Source: Rhodohalobacter halophilus
GTDB lineage: Bacteria > Bacteroidota > Rhodothermia > Balneolales > Balneolaceae
Direction of reading: 5' to 3'
NCBI RefSeq assembly: GCF_001715195.1
Contig: NZ_MDWE01000016.1
Location: 59,809 to 123,808, forward strand
Length of the DNA stretch: 64,000 nt
Under the pieces are notes generated by a model. The model worked only from the letters and a program-made list of their open reading frames with translations. It made no database searches and was not told the origin of the DNA. Both the position numbers and the translations under genes were made by a program. Below are positions 45,888-54,261 of the stretch, piece after piece (position 1 is the first letter of the stretch; each line of letters begins with the position of its first letter).

Positions 45888-46283
45888 ATGAAACCGAAAT
45901 TATTGATTGGCGTTTTCTCAATTGTCCTGTTCACATCCCTTTTGATGTACAACTTTGGCAACAGCATCAGCACCTATGTTAATTTTGAACAGGCGGCTGA
46001 CCGAACAAACTCTCACGTAGTGGGGAAGTGGGACAACACCAAAGAGTCCGGTTTCTCCCGTGAAACCATGCAGTTCTCATTCCATATGGAAGATGAAGAC
46101 GGCAATGTGCGCCGTGTGGTCTACCCGCGGCCAAAACCGAATAACTTTGAGCAGGCCACACAGCTTGTTGTGATCGGCTCGATGCGAAATAACGTTTTTT
46201 ACGCCGATGAGATGCTGATGAAATGTCCATCAAAATACAATGAAAATCCGGACTTTGAACCGGCCGAAACTGCCGGAATGTAA
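45888..46283 (+). CDS. ccmE: CcmE heme chaperone, cysteine (CxxxY) variant
   Basis: 131 residues: an N-terminal membrane anchor (KLLIGVFSIVLFTSLLMYNF) and a beta-barrel periplasmic domain. CcmE holds heme covalently and delivers it to CcmF. In most proteobacteria the heme-binding residue is the His of a HxxxY motif. Here the site reads MKCPSKYNENP, with Cys113 and Tyr117, the CxxxY form known in archaea and some other bacteria. The rest (VNFEQAADRT, QLVVIGSMRNNVFYADEMLM) fits CcmE. It sits 33 bp after the ccmD-like gene. Confidence 0.88.
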   Translation: MKPKLLIGVFSIVLFTSLLMYNFGNSISTYVNFEQAADRTNSHVVGKWDNTKESGFSRETMQFSFHMEDEDGNVRRVVYPRPKPNNFEQATQLVVIGSMRNNVFYADEMLMKCPSKYNENPDFEPAETAGM

Positions 46284-46339
46284 ATCAAGCCTATCGCTGC
46301 TCAAAAAGGACTGACACAATTTTCTGACAAATCAATTCT

Positions 46340-48820
46340 ATGATTGCACAAATCGGTAATCTATTCTTAAGCGGTGCACTTGCCGTGTCAATAGCCGGGC
46401 TCATCCTCTACGCACTTTCCGCCATCAGGGAGGATAAAAAGCTTGAGACGTATGCCAACTGGATCTGGATGACAAAAGGTCTGTTTGTTTTGATCTCATC
46501 CGGTGCATTGATCTACCTGATCATGACCCATCAGTTTCAGTACTACTACGTCTGGAACTACACCAGTCTTGATCTGGAAACGCAATACCTTTTTTCTGCT
46601 TTCTACGGCGGACAGGAGGGAAGCTTCATGCTCTGGGTACTCTGTGGATTTTTGGTCGGTGCCGGGTTGATTCGCTGGACCCGAAAACCGTACAGGGCTC
46701 CCGTGATGTTTGTCATGATGTTGACGCAGGTTTTCCTGCTCTCCATGGTTGTGGGATGGGATCTTGGTTTTACGAAAATCGGGGCATCCCCATTCCGAAC
46801 AATTGCACAGGAGATGCCAAATGCCCCGTTTATTCAGGCTAATCCCGATTTTGTACCGGCAGATGGATCCGGGCTGAATGACCTTCTGAAAAGCCCGTGG
46901 ATGATGATTCATCCCCCGATCATATTTGTCGGTTTTGCGATGATGACAGTTCCCTTCGCCTTTGCGATCTCATCTCTCTGGACCAAAACTTATCACGAGT
47001 GGATTCGTCCGGCACTTCCCTGGACACTGGCTGCAAACCTTTCACTTCTCACAGCTATTTTCCTGGGCGGTTACTGGGCGTACGAAACACTCTCTTTTGG
47101 CGGTTACTGGGCTTGGGATCCGGTTGAGAATGCATCGCTGGTTCCTTGGCTGATCGGAACAGCCGGTATTCACGCGATGATCATTCAGCGAATGAGTGCA
47201 AGAGCACACAAAGCATCGCTCTTTTTTGCAATTCTGGCCTACATGGCGGTCATCTATCAAACCTTTTTAACCCGCTCGGGTGTACTTGCCGAACAGTCGG
47301 TACACAGCTTTGTGGATCTGGGACTTTACGGCCAGCTACTTCTGTTTATCCTGGTTATTACTCTTTTGGGAATTGGATTTTATCTCTTTCGGTATAAAGA
47401 GATACCTTCGGTGGATAAGGAGTCTAAAATTTTGAGTAAGGAGTTCATGACATTTACCGGCTCCATTCTGCTCTTTATTCTCGGGTTCATTATAATTATC
47501 GGGACCAGCTCTCCCATACTCGGTCGGCTTTTTGTTGACAACCCCACACCACCTGAAATTCAGTTCTACAATGACTGGAGCATGCCACTGGCCATTATCA
47601 TGGCGATTGCAACGGTAATCGGACAATATCTTTTTTGGCAAAAACATACGTGGGAGAGCTTGGCAGAAAAGATGATTTTCCCGCTTATTATCACCTCAAT
47701 CGCTACAGTTATATCCATTGTGTTCGGTGAGGTTCGAAACCTCTACTATATGGTATTTATTTTTGCAGGGTGGTTTGCGGTAATTGGAAACGGGGCCGTT
47801 CTACTCAGTCTGCTTCGAAAGAACCCCAAACTTGTTGGTGGAACAGTCACTCATATCGGGTTTGGAGCACTGCTTCTGGGAATTATCGCATCCTCTGTTT
47901 ATACAGAACCCTTGCTCGATCAGCAGACAACGCGCTACAACGCCCGAATTGCGGCCGGGGATGTGTTTGATGAAGAGGGATTCCCCGTCACACAGCCGGT
48001 GGAGATGTTTGAGCTGGAGCTGAATCGACCCAAGCTTGTCAACGAAAAATATATGGTGACCTACGAAGGGTTTGAGGTCTCAGACTCTCCGCGGCCTGGC
48101 CAGCAGACCTATCGCATTAAATTTGAGCCGATTGACGGCGGCAGAACTTTCTACATGGACCCGGTGGTCTATCCGATGATGACTACATCATCGATGAATA
48201 ATATTGACTGGTCGGTGGACGTTCATGTTCGGACCGGATGGCTGAGCGATATCTACCTATATGTAGCCGGAAGCCAGTATGTTGCAGACCGGAATGAAGA
48301 GCTGGAGAATCAGAGAGTGCGTGATGAACTTCCGGAAGCCTTGGCAGAGGAAGAGCGTCAAAGTATTGAAATTCATCAGGGTGAGACAATTGAAGCCGGC
48401 CCGTTCTCATTTACCTTTGTGCAATTTACCCCGGCAAGTGAAGAGGCCGTTCCTGAGAATACTCAGATTGGAGTAAGGGCACAGATACGTGTGGAGCATC
48501 GGCCAAGTGGAAATGCGTATGAGGTTGAACCGCTGTTCGCTGTCTATACCGAAGACGGTCGCAGTTACACCTACTCGCCTCCGCTAAGTATTGACCGGTG
48601 GAATATGGATGTCTATTTCAGCAGCATTTTTCCTGAGTCTGATGCAATTGAGATTACGGTTGAAGGACTTGATGAAGAGTTTGAAGAGGATTGGGTGCTG
48701 ATTGTTGCTGAGAGGAAGCCGTACGTATCGGTTGTATGGCTGGGTACCTTTTTGCTGATGGCCGGTTTTTCGATCTCTATTTTACGTCATTGGGGTAGGG
48801 AGAAGGCTGCCCAGGAGTAA
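46340..48820 (+). CDS. ccmF: CcmF heme lyase component
   Basis: 826 residues, about 15 membrane helices. It takes heme from CcmE and attaches it to apocytochrome c. The tryptophan-rich loop GGYWAWDPVENASLVPWLIG (around 253-272) is the WWD signature. Supporting segments include LSAFYGGQEGSFMLWVLC and the HPPIIFVGFA loop with its conserved His, and LAEQSVHSFVD. The C-terminal 230 residues form a periplasmic beta domain. It follows ccmE by 56 bp. No ccmG or ccmH follows; instead a DUF1670 element begins 150 bp later. Confidence 0.93.
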   Translation: MIAQIGNLFLSGALAVSIAGLILYALSAIREDKKLETYANWIWMTKGLFVLISSGALIYLIMTHQFQYYYVWNYTSLDLETQYLFSAFYGGQEGSFMLWVLCGFLVGAGLIRWTRKPYRAPVMFVMMLTQVFLLSMVVGWDLGFTKIGASPFRTIAQEMPNAPFIQANPDFVPADGSGLNDLLKSPWMMIHPPIIFVGFAMMTVPFAFAISSLWTKTYHEWIRPALPWTLAANLSLLTAIFLGGYWAYETLSFGGYWAWDPVENASLVPWLIGTAGIHAMIIQRMSARAHKASLFFAILAYMAVIYQTFLTRSGVLAEQSVHSFVDLGLYGQLLLFILVITLLGIGFYLFRYKEIPSVDKESKILSKEFMTFTGSILLFILGFIIIIGTSSPILGRLFVDNPTPPEIQFYNDWSMPLAIIMAIATVIGQYLFWQKHTWESLAEKMIFPLIITSIATVISIVFGEVRNLYYMVFIFAGWFAVIGNGAVLLSLLRKNPKLVGGTVTHIGFGALLLGIIASSVYTEPLLDQQTTRYNARIAAGDVFDEEGFPVTQPVEMFELELNRPKLVNEKYMVTYEGFEVSDSPRPGQQTYRIKFEPIDGGRTFYMDPVVYPMMTTSSMNNIDWSVDVHVRTGWLSDIYLYVAGSQYVADRNEELENQRVRDELPEALAEEERQSIEIHQGETIEAGPFSFTFVQFTPASEEAVPENTQIGVRAQIRVEHRPSGNAYEVEPLFAVYTEDGRSYTYSPPLSIDRWNMDVYFSSIFPESDAIEITVEGLDEEFEEDWVLIVAERKPYVSVVWLGTFLLMAGFSISILRHWGREKAAQE

Positions 48821-49029
48821 ACAGGTGTTTATTGTATCAGAGCGCTGATCTTTTTTACTTGAGGGTGTATTTATTCGCATCCGGAGTGATTCCGCCTCTA
48901 TTCTGTTTTGTACTCTGAACGACGCTCTCTGTTCGGCGGATGAAGTTCGGGTTCTTTTCTTTTTTATAAAGATTCTGCCCCTACTATTGTGCCATATGGC
49001 GTGATATGTTTTATTATACATTCCACGTT

Positions 49030-49082
49030 GATCAACCGTCTGCGATGTGAGGGCGTAGCCCGAACGAGACAGGCGGTTGATC
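49030..49082 (+). ncRNA. Structured leader RNA of the DUF1670 element
   Basis: A 13-bp stem, GATCAACCGTCTG (49030-49042) with CAGGCGGTTGATC (49070-49082, one T/G pair), encloses a second hairpin GGGC-GTA-GCCC (49051-49061) followed by GAACGAGAC. It begins 30 bp inside the left terminal repeat and ends 32 bp before the first gene. It could be a regulatory leader or a recognised DNA/RNA structure. Confidence 0.5.
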
Positions 49083-49114
49083 CCGCTTTCCATCTCTTAG
49101 CCTATGGTGCACTT

Positions 49115-49942
49115 ATGATCAACAATACTTTTCACTCCCTATGGGACCGGCTCCAGCAAAAAACGCTTAATCAGCAGTTTACCAACCGTCTTATCGAAGG
49201 TTTGAACTGCTCGCCGTTTGAGGCAAATGCCATTCTGGACACGGTCTATGAGGTCTTTGCTCCTCAAATGGACACCGGCGGACAGCAAGGCCTTGGGGAC
49301 ATCCACATACTATGCACGGGAATCGAAAACTCTTCAGCTAAGCCTCTCAAAGATGCCACTATGGTTCGCGTGCGACTTACTCTGGATGGCGGTGAGGATG
49401 ACCTGGCCATACGCCATGCCAGCGGAACGGTGGCTCTGCGCCGCCACCGCCTGGAGCGCATCACCCATCAGGCCTACCAACAGGGTGGATTACTGACGCT
49501 CGAGGATATTGCCTACCGGCTGTTTAACTGCGGGGTGAGAACGCTTGTGCGGGATATGCACCACTTTCGGGAGCAGTCCATTGTGCTACCGTTGCGATCG
49601 ACCATTAAGGATATGGGACGGGGTATTTCGCACCGAAGCTTGATTATTCGCCATTGGCTGGCGGGCAAAGAATATGATCACATATCCAAAGCCACCCATC
49701 ATTCTCCTACAGCGGTCGCCAATTATGTGAGCAAGTTTAAACGATGCATTTGGTTGGCCGGCCAGGGGTTTGACACGCATACCATCCGCTTTCTGGTCGG
49801 GTTATCGGCAAAGCTGACCGAACATTATTGGAAACTCTACCGCGAGCAACCAATTGCAGAGCACCGGCGTAAGCAGCTTCAGCAAGATCTGTCGGATCAA
49901 TCCCCCTCTTTACCCCAAAAAAAAAGATCCAATGAACGCTAA
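49115..49942 (+). CDS. DUF1670 family protein A
   Basis: 275 residues from ATG 49115 (MINNTFHSLWDRLQQKTLNQ). Longer in-frame starts would run through the leader hairpin. The conserved region contains ITHQAYQQGGLLTLEDIAYR, then LPLRSTIKDMGRGISHRSLI, ISKATHHSPTAVANYVSKFK. It is a helical, probably DNA-binding protein with winged-helix-like segments. The same landmarks recur in the next gene, so the two are paralogs. DUF1670 proteins occur in bacteria and methanogens and have no established function. The tail overlaps gene B by 11 bases. Basic overall. Confidence 0.75.
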   Translation: MINNTFHSLWDRLQQKTLNQQFTNRLIEGLNCSPFEANAILDTVYEVFAPQMDTGGQQGLGDIHILCTGIENSSAKPLKDATMVRVRLTLDGGEDDLAIRHASGTVALRRHRLERITHQAYQQGGLLTLEDIAYRLFNCGVRTLVRDMHHFREQSIVLPLRSTIKDMGRGISHRSLIIRHWLAGKEYDHISKATHHSPTAVANYVSKFKRCIWLAGQGFDTHTIRFLVGLSAKLTEHYWKLYREQPIAEHRRKQLQQDLSDQSPSLPQKKRSNER

Positions 49943-50690
49943 TACATTCCATCAAAAACAGTATAGCTCTGCTACTCAACGCCTGTTGAAGCCTCAAATA
50001 GAATACTTCTTTGTCGAAGAATTTCCAAAACTGTTTGGCCCGGTTATGCGAGGGCACATTGCCGATGCACTGCTGGAGTTATTTAGCCGGCAAGTACGCC
50101 AGGCCACCACCCTCAAGCCGGGTCAAATCCTGTGGAACGCCGTAGACATAGCCACACGCGCAGATTCTCCTAACCGCCGGTTTATACCTGTTGTACTTAC
50201 GATGGTCACCGATCAGGATATTCAAAACAGAACCCAGGGAATGTCGATAGCCGACATTCGTGCCAATGCAACGGCTCGTATTTTGCGGGAAGCCTATCAG
50301 CAAGGAGCGTTATTATCCATGCGGGACATTACCCTACTGTGCTGGCACCCCACGTCCATGCCATCAAAATGGCGAAAATACTATGAGCAACTTAACCAGT
50401 GTGAGCTGCCTCACCCGGGCAATCTGCAGGATATGGGCTCGTGCGTTACTCACAAAGACCAAATTGTTTACAAGGCCATTGTGGAAAAAAAGGACCCGGT
50501 TCAGGTATCTAACGAGACGAAACACACCCAACAGGCGGTAGATCGCTATCTGAAGGACTTCCATCGGGTTCAAACCGTATACAATCACAATTCAGATCCA
50601 GACTACATCAGTCTGGTAACCAATATTTCCAAATCCGTCGTAAATCAATACATTAACCTAATCGAAAAACATGACATCAGCGATAAATAA
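49932..50690 (+). CDS. DUF1670 family protein B (paralog of A)
   Basis: 252 residues from ATG 49932 (MNANTFHQKQYSSATQRLLK), which lies within the last codons of gene A. It shares the AYQQGALLSMRDITLLCWHP, LQDMGSCVTHKDQIVYKAIV and SNETKHTQQAVDRYLKDFHRV landmarks with protein A. Overall similarity is modest, so the pair is an old duplication, perhaps forming a heterodimer. No nuclease or recombinase motif is visible. Stops 12 bp before the right palindrome. Family recognition comes from the LP..G.i.DMG...tHk pattern. Confidence 0.75.
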   Translation: MNANTFHQKQYSSATQRLLKPQIEYFFVEEFPKLFGPVMRGHIADALLELFSRQVRQATTLKPGQILWNAVDIATRADSPNRRFIPVVLTMVTDQDIQNRTQGMSIADIRANATARILREAYQQGALLSMRDITLLCWHPTSMPSKWRKYYEQLNQCELPHPGNLQDMGSCVTHKDQIVYKAIVEKKDPVQVSNETKHTQQAVDRYLKDFHRVQTVYNHNSDPDYISLVTNISKSVVNQYINLIEKHDISDK

Positions 50691-50744
50691 ATACTTGCCA
50701 AGCCATATGGCGCTAACGCAGGGGCAGAATGTAGAACTCGGTAA

Positions 50745-50769
50745 CATCGTCCATCGTCCATCGTCCATC
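50745..50769 (+). repeat. CATCGTC tandem repeat
   Basis: Three full 7-bp copies plus a partial fourth, 15 bp outside the right end of the DUF1670 element and 100 bp before the helicase gene. Probably a slippage-prone microsatellite. Confidence 0.7.
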
Positions 50770-50869
50770 CTAAAACACTGTAAACTGAACATGCATAACT
50801 CTCCCGCACTTTTCTTATATTGAATGCTTATTCATAAACGACTATTTAACTGTAATAAAAGACTGACAT

Positions 50870-52465
50870 TTGAAGTTTACTGATTTAAACCTTTCTGAAT
50901 CTCTGCTCGCAGGATTGCGGGATGTACAATTTGTTGAGCCCACCCCTGTACAAGAGAAATCAATACCGATCGTACTCTCCGGAAAAGATCTGATTGCAAC
51001 CGCACAAACAGGTACCGGTAAAACGGGTGCTTTTGTGATCCCAATTATGGATCAAATTTTAAAAAACAAGGAGAAACGCGAGGGGGTAAAAGCCCTGATC
51101 TTGAGTCCCACCCGTGAGCTTGCAAAACAGATTGATGAGGAGATTTTTGCAATCGGTTACCACACCGGGCTTACATCAGCCACTGTAATTGGCGGAAGCG
51201 ATTTTTCTGAACAGGTGAAGGCGATCAAAGCGGGCGTGGATATTATTGTAGCCACACCGGGACGCCTGATGGATCAGAACAAGGTGATCAACATCGATTT
51301 TTCAAATGTCGACTATTTTATTCTGGATGAAGCGGACCGGATGCTCGATATGGGTTTTCTGCCCGACATCCGCAAGATTATTTCCTGGCTGCCGAAAGAA
51401 CGCCAGACACTGCTCTTCTCCGCTACCATGCCGAATGAGATTCAGAGTCTCGCCGGCGGTATCATGAAAAACCCCGAAGGTGTGGATATTGAGCGTTCCA
51501 AACCGTCAAAACAGGTGGAACAGCGGGCTTACACACTTTTGAGTGAACAGAAAATTCCGCTGGTTAAAAAGATTTTTAAAGAGCTTTCTTGGGACTCCTG
51601 TATCATATTCACCTCCACGAAAAAGGGGACGGATGAGCTCCACCGTCTGCTGCGCCAGGAGGGCATTAAAGCCGAGAGTATTCACGGCGATCGTTCGCAG
51701 GATGAACGTAACCGGGCACTGAGCGCCTTCAAAAATGGAAAAGTGCCAGTTATTGTTGCAACGGATGTACTGGCCCGTGGAATTGATATTAAAGAGGTCT
51801 CGATCATCATTAACTATGATGTGCCGAACAATACGGATGATTATATTCACCGAATTGGCCGGACGGGACGCTACGATAAGTCGGGTATTGCCATTACATT
51901 TGTGACCCGCCGCGACAGCAAGAAGTTTCGTGATATTGAACGGATCAAAGGGAATACGCTGAAACACATTAAGCTGCCTCGCAATTTTGGTGAGAACAGT
52001 GAATTCTCCTGGGATAACGAGTTCAAAAAATCCTCATCAAAAGGGAAGTCCGGCGGTGAGAGAGATACCGGGAAAGGGGATCAGAAGCAGCGTTCTTCTA
52101 ATAAGAATACAAAATCTTCCGGATCGCATAAGCAGGAATCTTCAGATCATAAGGGATCCAAAAAGCAGCGGCCGGGAGGAAAGAAGGAGGACTCTAAACC
52201 GGATATGGATCAGCGAGACAAGAAGCAGAGCAGTAAAAAAGAGTCTGCTCCAGATCATAAATCGAAAAGTGATTCCGGTAAAGCGAAAAAGTCCGCAGAG
52301 GCTAAAGAGGAGAAAAAGACACCTGAGAGAGAGCCTCAGGTAGAAGATCTGAAAAATGTGACGCTTCCACCGGTTGTAGAGAAGGCCGTCGAGAGAAATA
52401 AACGGTCTCGAAAACCGGCAAAAGGAGTTTGGGGCATCATCAAGAGCATGATACCTAAGTTCTAA
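50870..52465 (+). CDS. DEAD-box ATP-dependent RNA helicase (RhlE/DeaD type)
   Basis: 531 residues. The core (1-370) has every helicase motif: the Q motif EPTPVQEKSIP, Walker A AQTGTGKT (residues 45-52), PTRELAKQ, TPGRLMD, DEAD in FILDEADRMLDMGF, SAT, then ARGIDI and HRIGRTGR. The rest (about 380-510) is a low-complexity Lys/Ser/Glu/Gln tail, typical of RNA-binding extensions, ending in KGVWGIIKSMIPKF. It remodels structured RNA in ribosome assembly or decay, often in cold. The TTG start at 50870 gives MKFTDLNLSESLLAGL. PlsC follows after 13 bp. Confidence 0.93.
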   Translation: MKFTDLNLSESLLAGLRDVQFVEPTPVQEKSIPIVLSGKDLIATAQTGTGKTGAFVIPIMDQILKNKEKREGVKALILSPTRELAKQIDEEIFAIGYHTGLTSATVIGGSDFSEQVKAIKAGVDIIVATPGRLMDQNKVINIDFSNVDYFILDEADRMLDMGFLPDIRKIISWLPKERQTLLFSATMPNEIQSLAGGIMKNPEGVDIERSKPSKQVEQRAYTLLSEQKIPLVKKIFKELSWDSCIIFTSTKKGTDELHRLLRQEGIKAESIHGDRSQDERNRALSAFKNGKVPVIVATDVLARGIDIKEVSIIINYDVPNNTDDYIHRIGRTGRYDKSGIAITFVTRRDSKKFRDIERIKGNTLKHIKLPRNFGENSEFSWDNEFKKSSSKGKSGGERDTGKGDQKQRSSNKNTKSSGSHKQESSDHKGSKKQRPGGKKEDSKPDMDQRDKKQSSKKESAPDHKSKSDSGKAKKSAEAKEEKKTPEREPQVEDLKNVTLPPVVEKAVERNKRSRKPAKGVWGIIKSMIPKF

Positions 52466-52478
52466 ACGTTTTTTCGCT

Positions 52479-53231
52479 ATGATGCAGCGGATCAAATCAC
52501 TGTTAATCTGGGCGGGTATTGTTCTCCTGATCCTCTTCTGGTTGCCGCTTCTGGCGATCATTCGCCTTTTTGATCGCGACCCGGTACGATACCGTACCGG
52601 GAAATGGTTCAGAAAGCTGGGTTACTTTATCTCAAAGGTGAATCCAAACTGGAATGTGGCGATTGAAGGCGGGGATGATATCGATGACCGTCATCCCTAC
52701 GTGATGGTCAGCAATCACTTGTCCAATGCCGATATACCCGTCATATCCAACCTTCCGTGGGAGATGAAGTGGGTAGCCAAGAAAGAGCTTTTTTCTCTGC
52801 CCGTAGCCGGCTGGATGATGAAGATGGCGGGAGATATTTCCGTGGATCGATCCTCATCCAATAAACGAATTGGCGTATTCAAAAGGTGTAAATACTATCT
52901 GGATCGAAATATATCGGTGATCTTTTTTCCGGAAGGTACACGCTCAAGAACCGGCACCATCAACCGATTTGCACCCGGTGCGTTTGATTTAGCGATCAGG
53001 GAGCAAGTGCCGATTCTGCCCATTGCACTCGACGGAACTCAGGGCTGTTTACCCAAGAAGAGCTGGGTTTTTAAGCCTGATGTGTATGTAAAAATGAAAA
53101 TTCTGGACCCAATCTCAACAGAGGGGCTCACAAAGGAGGATGCGAATGAACTGCGGGATCGTGTCAGATACGCGATCGCTGATCAGGTTGCAGAGTGGCG
53201 CGGTGTTTCCAGAGATCACATTCTGAAATAG
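52479..53231 (+). CDS. plsC: 1-acyl-sn-glycerol-3-phosphate acyltransferase (PlsC family)
   Basis: 250 residues. Adds the second fatty acid to lysophosphatidic acid in phospholipid synthesis at the inner membrane. The N-terminus is a membrane helix (LIWAGIVLLILFWLPLLAII). Block I is NHLSNAD (His80, Asp85), block II GVFKRCKYYLDRN, block III FPEGTRSRTG (Glu152), and block IV PILPIALDGTQG. All catalytic blocks are present. It follows the helicase by 13 bp, so co-transcription is likely. Confidence 0.9.
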   Translation: MMQRIKSLLIWAGIVLLILFWLPLLAIIRLFDRDPVRYRTGKWFRKLGYFISKVNPNWNVAIEGGDDIDDRHPYVMVSNHLSNADIPVISNLPWEMKWVAKKELFSLPVAGWMMKMAGDISVDRSSSNKRIGVFKRCKYYLDRNISVIFFPEGTRSRTGTINRFAPGAFDLAIREQVPILPIALDGTQGCLPKKSWVFKPDVYVKMKILDPISTEGLTKEDANELRDRVRYAIADQVAEWRGVSRDHILK

Positions 53232-53248
53232 CGCGGTCTAATTCTCCG

Positions 53249-53701
53249 CTATGACTCCGGCTCGTGATAGAGTGGATCTTCTTCCGGTTCATCCTGCTGG
53301 AATGTTGAATCGCTTGATGTAGGCTTGTTTTTTGAGGTCAGCTGCCATGCAATTAAAATCCCCCCAAGAGAAAGGACCAGTGTTGTGATGGGGTAGAAGA
53401 GAGACTCCTTCCCGGTCAGCAGGTAGATCTGTCCATATCTTAGCAGGATCATCAGCGTAAGGTAGCTGAGTACATTAACCCATCGGTGCGTGCGTCCGTA
53501 TGTAAGTGAGAACATGGCCCCGAAAAAAGCGGAAAAGCCTCCAATAAAGGTGATCAGAAAGGGCCAGATTCCATCATATTCGGAATAGGAGATCATGGGC
53601 AGGTCCAACCCCATGTAGATGGAGATGATGACGCGGGCAAATGAATCAAATGCAATAACAATGGCCAGTCCGACCAGACTTCCGATGAATGCTTTTTTCA
53701 T
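53249..53701 (-). CDS. Hypothetical four-helix membrane protein
   Basis: 150 residues with four predicted membrane helices (KAFIGSLVGLAIVIAFDSFA; IWPFLITFIGGFSAFFGAMF; VLSYLTLMILLRYGQIYL; YPITTLVLSLGGILIAWQL) and an acidic C-terminal tail (FQQDEPEEDPLYHEPES). No motif of known function. It is convergent with plsC (17 bp gap). Plain hypothetical protein. Confidence 0.7.
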   Translation of the reverse strand: MKKAFIGSLVGLAIVIAFDSFARVIISIYMGLDLPMISYSEYDGIWPFLITFIGGFSAFFGAMFSLTYGRTHRWVNVLSYLTLMILLRYGQIYLLTGKESLFYPITTLVLSLGGILIAWQLTSKNKPTSSDSTFQQDEPEEDPLYHEPES

Positions 53702-53889
53702 AGTGAGAAATTCTTCCGGTTTATTGTATATCCAAATCTACTAAGAAATCTGCTGATATGTTATGTCGATCAACAATTTAAAGATCTGAAACTCCGGATA
53801 AAAAAGGAGAGGATCCTGTGTAAATATATTTTTCTATTGTTTGAAACCCTGCTTATATTTGCATCCTCAATTCACAATCCATTACTCAA

Positions 53890-53973
53890 GCCTGGGTGGC
53901 GGAATTGGTAGACGCGTCGGACTCAAAATCCGATGTTGGCGACAACGTGCGGGTTCGAGTCCCGCCCCAGGTA
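53890..53973 (+). tRNA. tRNA-Leu (anticodon CAA)
   Basis: An 84-nt class II tRNA. The acceptor is GCCTGGG/CCCAGGT and the anticodon stem TCGGA/TCCGA holds the loop CTCAAAA, giving anticodon CAA (reads UUG). It has a long variable arm (GTTGGCGACAAC) and the T arm GCGGG-TTCGAGT-CCCGC. CCA is not encoded. The promoter region before it is AT-rich. Confidence 0.95.
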
Positions 53974-54041
53974 CTATCTCAGAGTTAAGATGTGTGATAT
54001 GAGAGTTGATTCAGCCTTCCAAATCAGCCACTGACTTGCAA

Positions 54042-54095
54042 GGGACGAGAAGCCTGTCCCGCCGGTCACATGAACTGAATTTTGAGAGCCGGCGG
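54042..54095. repeat. Two adjacent hairpins downstream of tRNA-Leu
   Basis: GGGAC/GTCCC (54042-54060) and a perfect 7-bp pair CCGCCGG/CCGGCGG (54059-54065 and 54089-54095) occur in the gap between the tRNA and ald. They have no T-run. They may be a structured tail of the tRNA transcript or a small-RNA relic; otherwise the 288-bp gap contains nothing recognised. Confidence 0.35.
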
Positions 54096-54261
54096 TGTAT
54101 GTTGTCTATCAATAAAATAGATACCCGGAAGAGTACTCTTTCAAGCATTGAAAATGATTGACTCTTTTGCTCTCTTTTACAGGAATTAGTCTCCTCTTTT
54201 GCGGAAAGTTTCCTACCTTATGACCGCGAATTTTAAACGTTCAAATTAAATACCTTTTATA

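Larger units (their letters stand above)
48972..50730 (+). mobile_element. 1,759-bp DUF1670 element with composite terminal inverted repeats
   Basis: Both ends carry the same composite motif in opposite orientation. The left end is ATTCTGCCCCT (48972-48982), 8 bp, then the palindrome GCCATATGGC (48991-49000). The right end is GCCATATGGC (50702-50711), 8 bp, then AGGGGCAGAAT (50720-50730). The 21 matched positions at each end are perfect; only the 8-bp spacers differ. Inside are a structured leader and two DUF1670-like genes filling nearly the whole length. No clear target duplication is seen, and there is no DDE, serine or tyrosine recombinase. It lies just downstream of ccmF. Mobility is inferred. 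Confidence 0.65.

Noticed and set aside
48960..50745. Target-site duplication around the DUF1670 element
   Set aside because: The bases outside the two 11-bp ends (…TATAAAG and GTAGAAC…) do not match, so no duplication is claimed. Its absence does not rule out mobility.
50745..50769. CRISPR-like array in the CATCGTC repeats
   Set aside because: Units are only 7 bp with no spacers; it is a microsatellite. No CRISPR array or cas gene was seen anywhere in the window.
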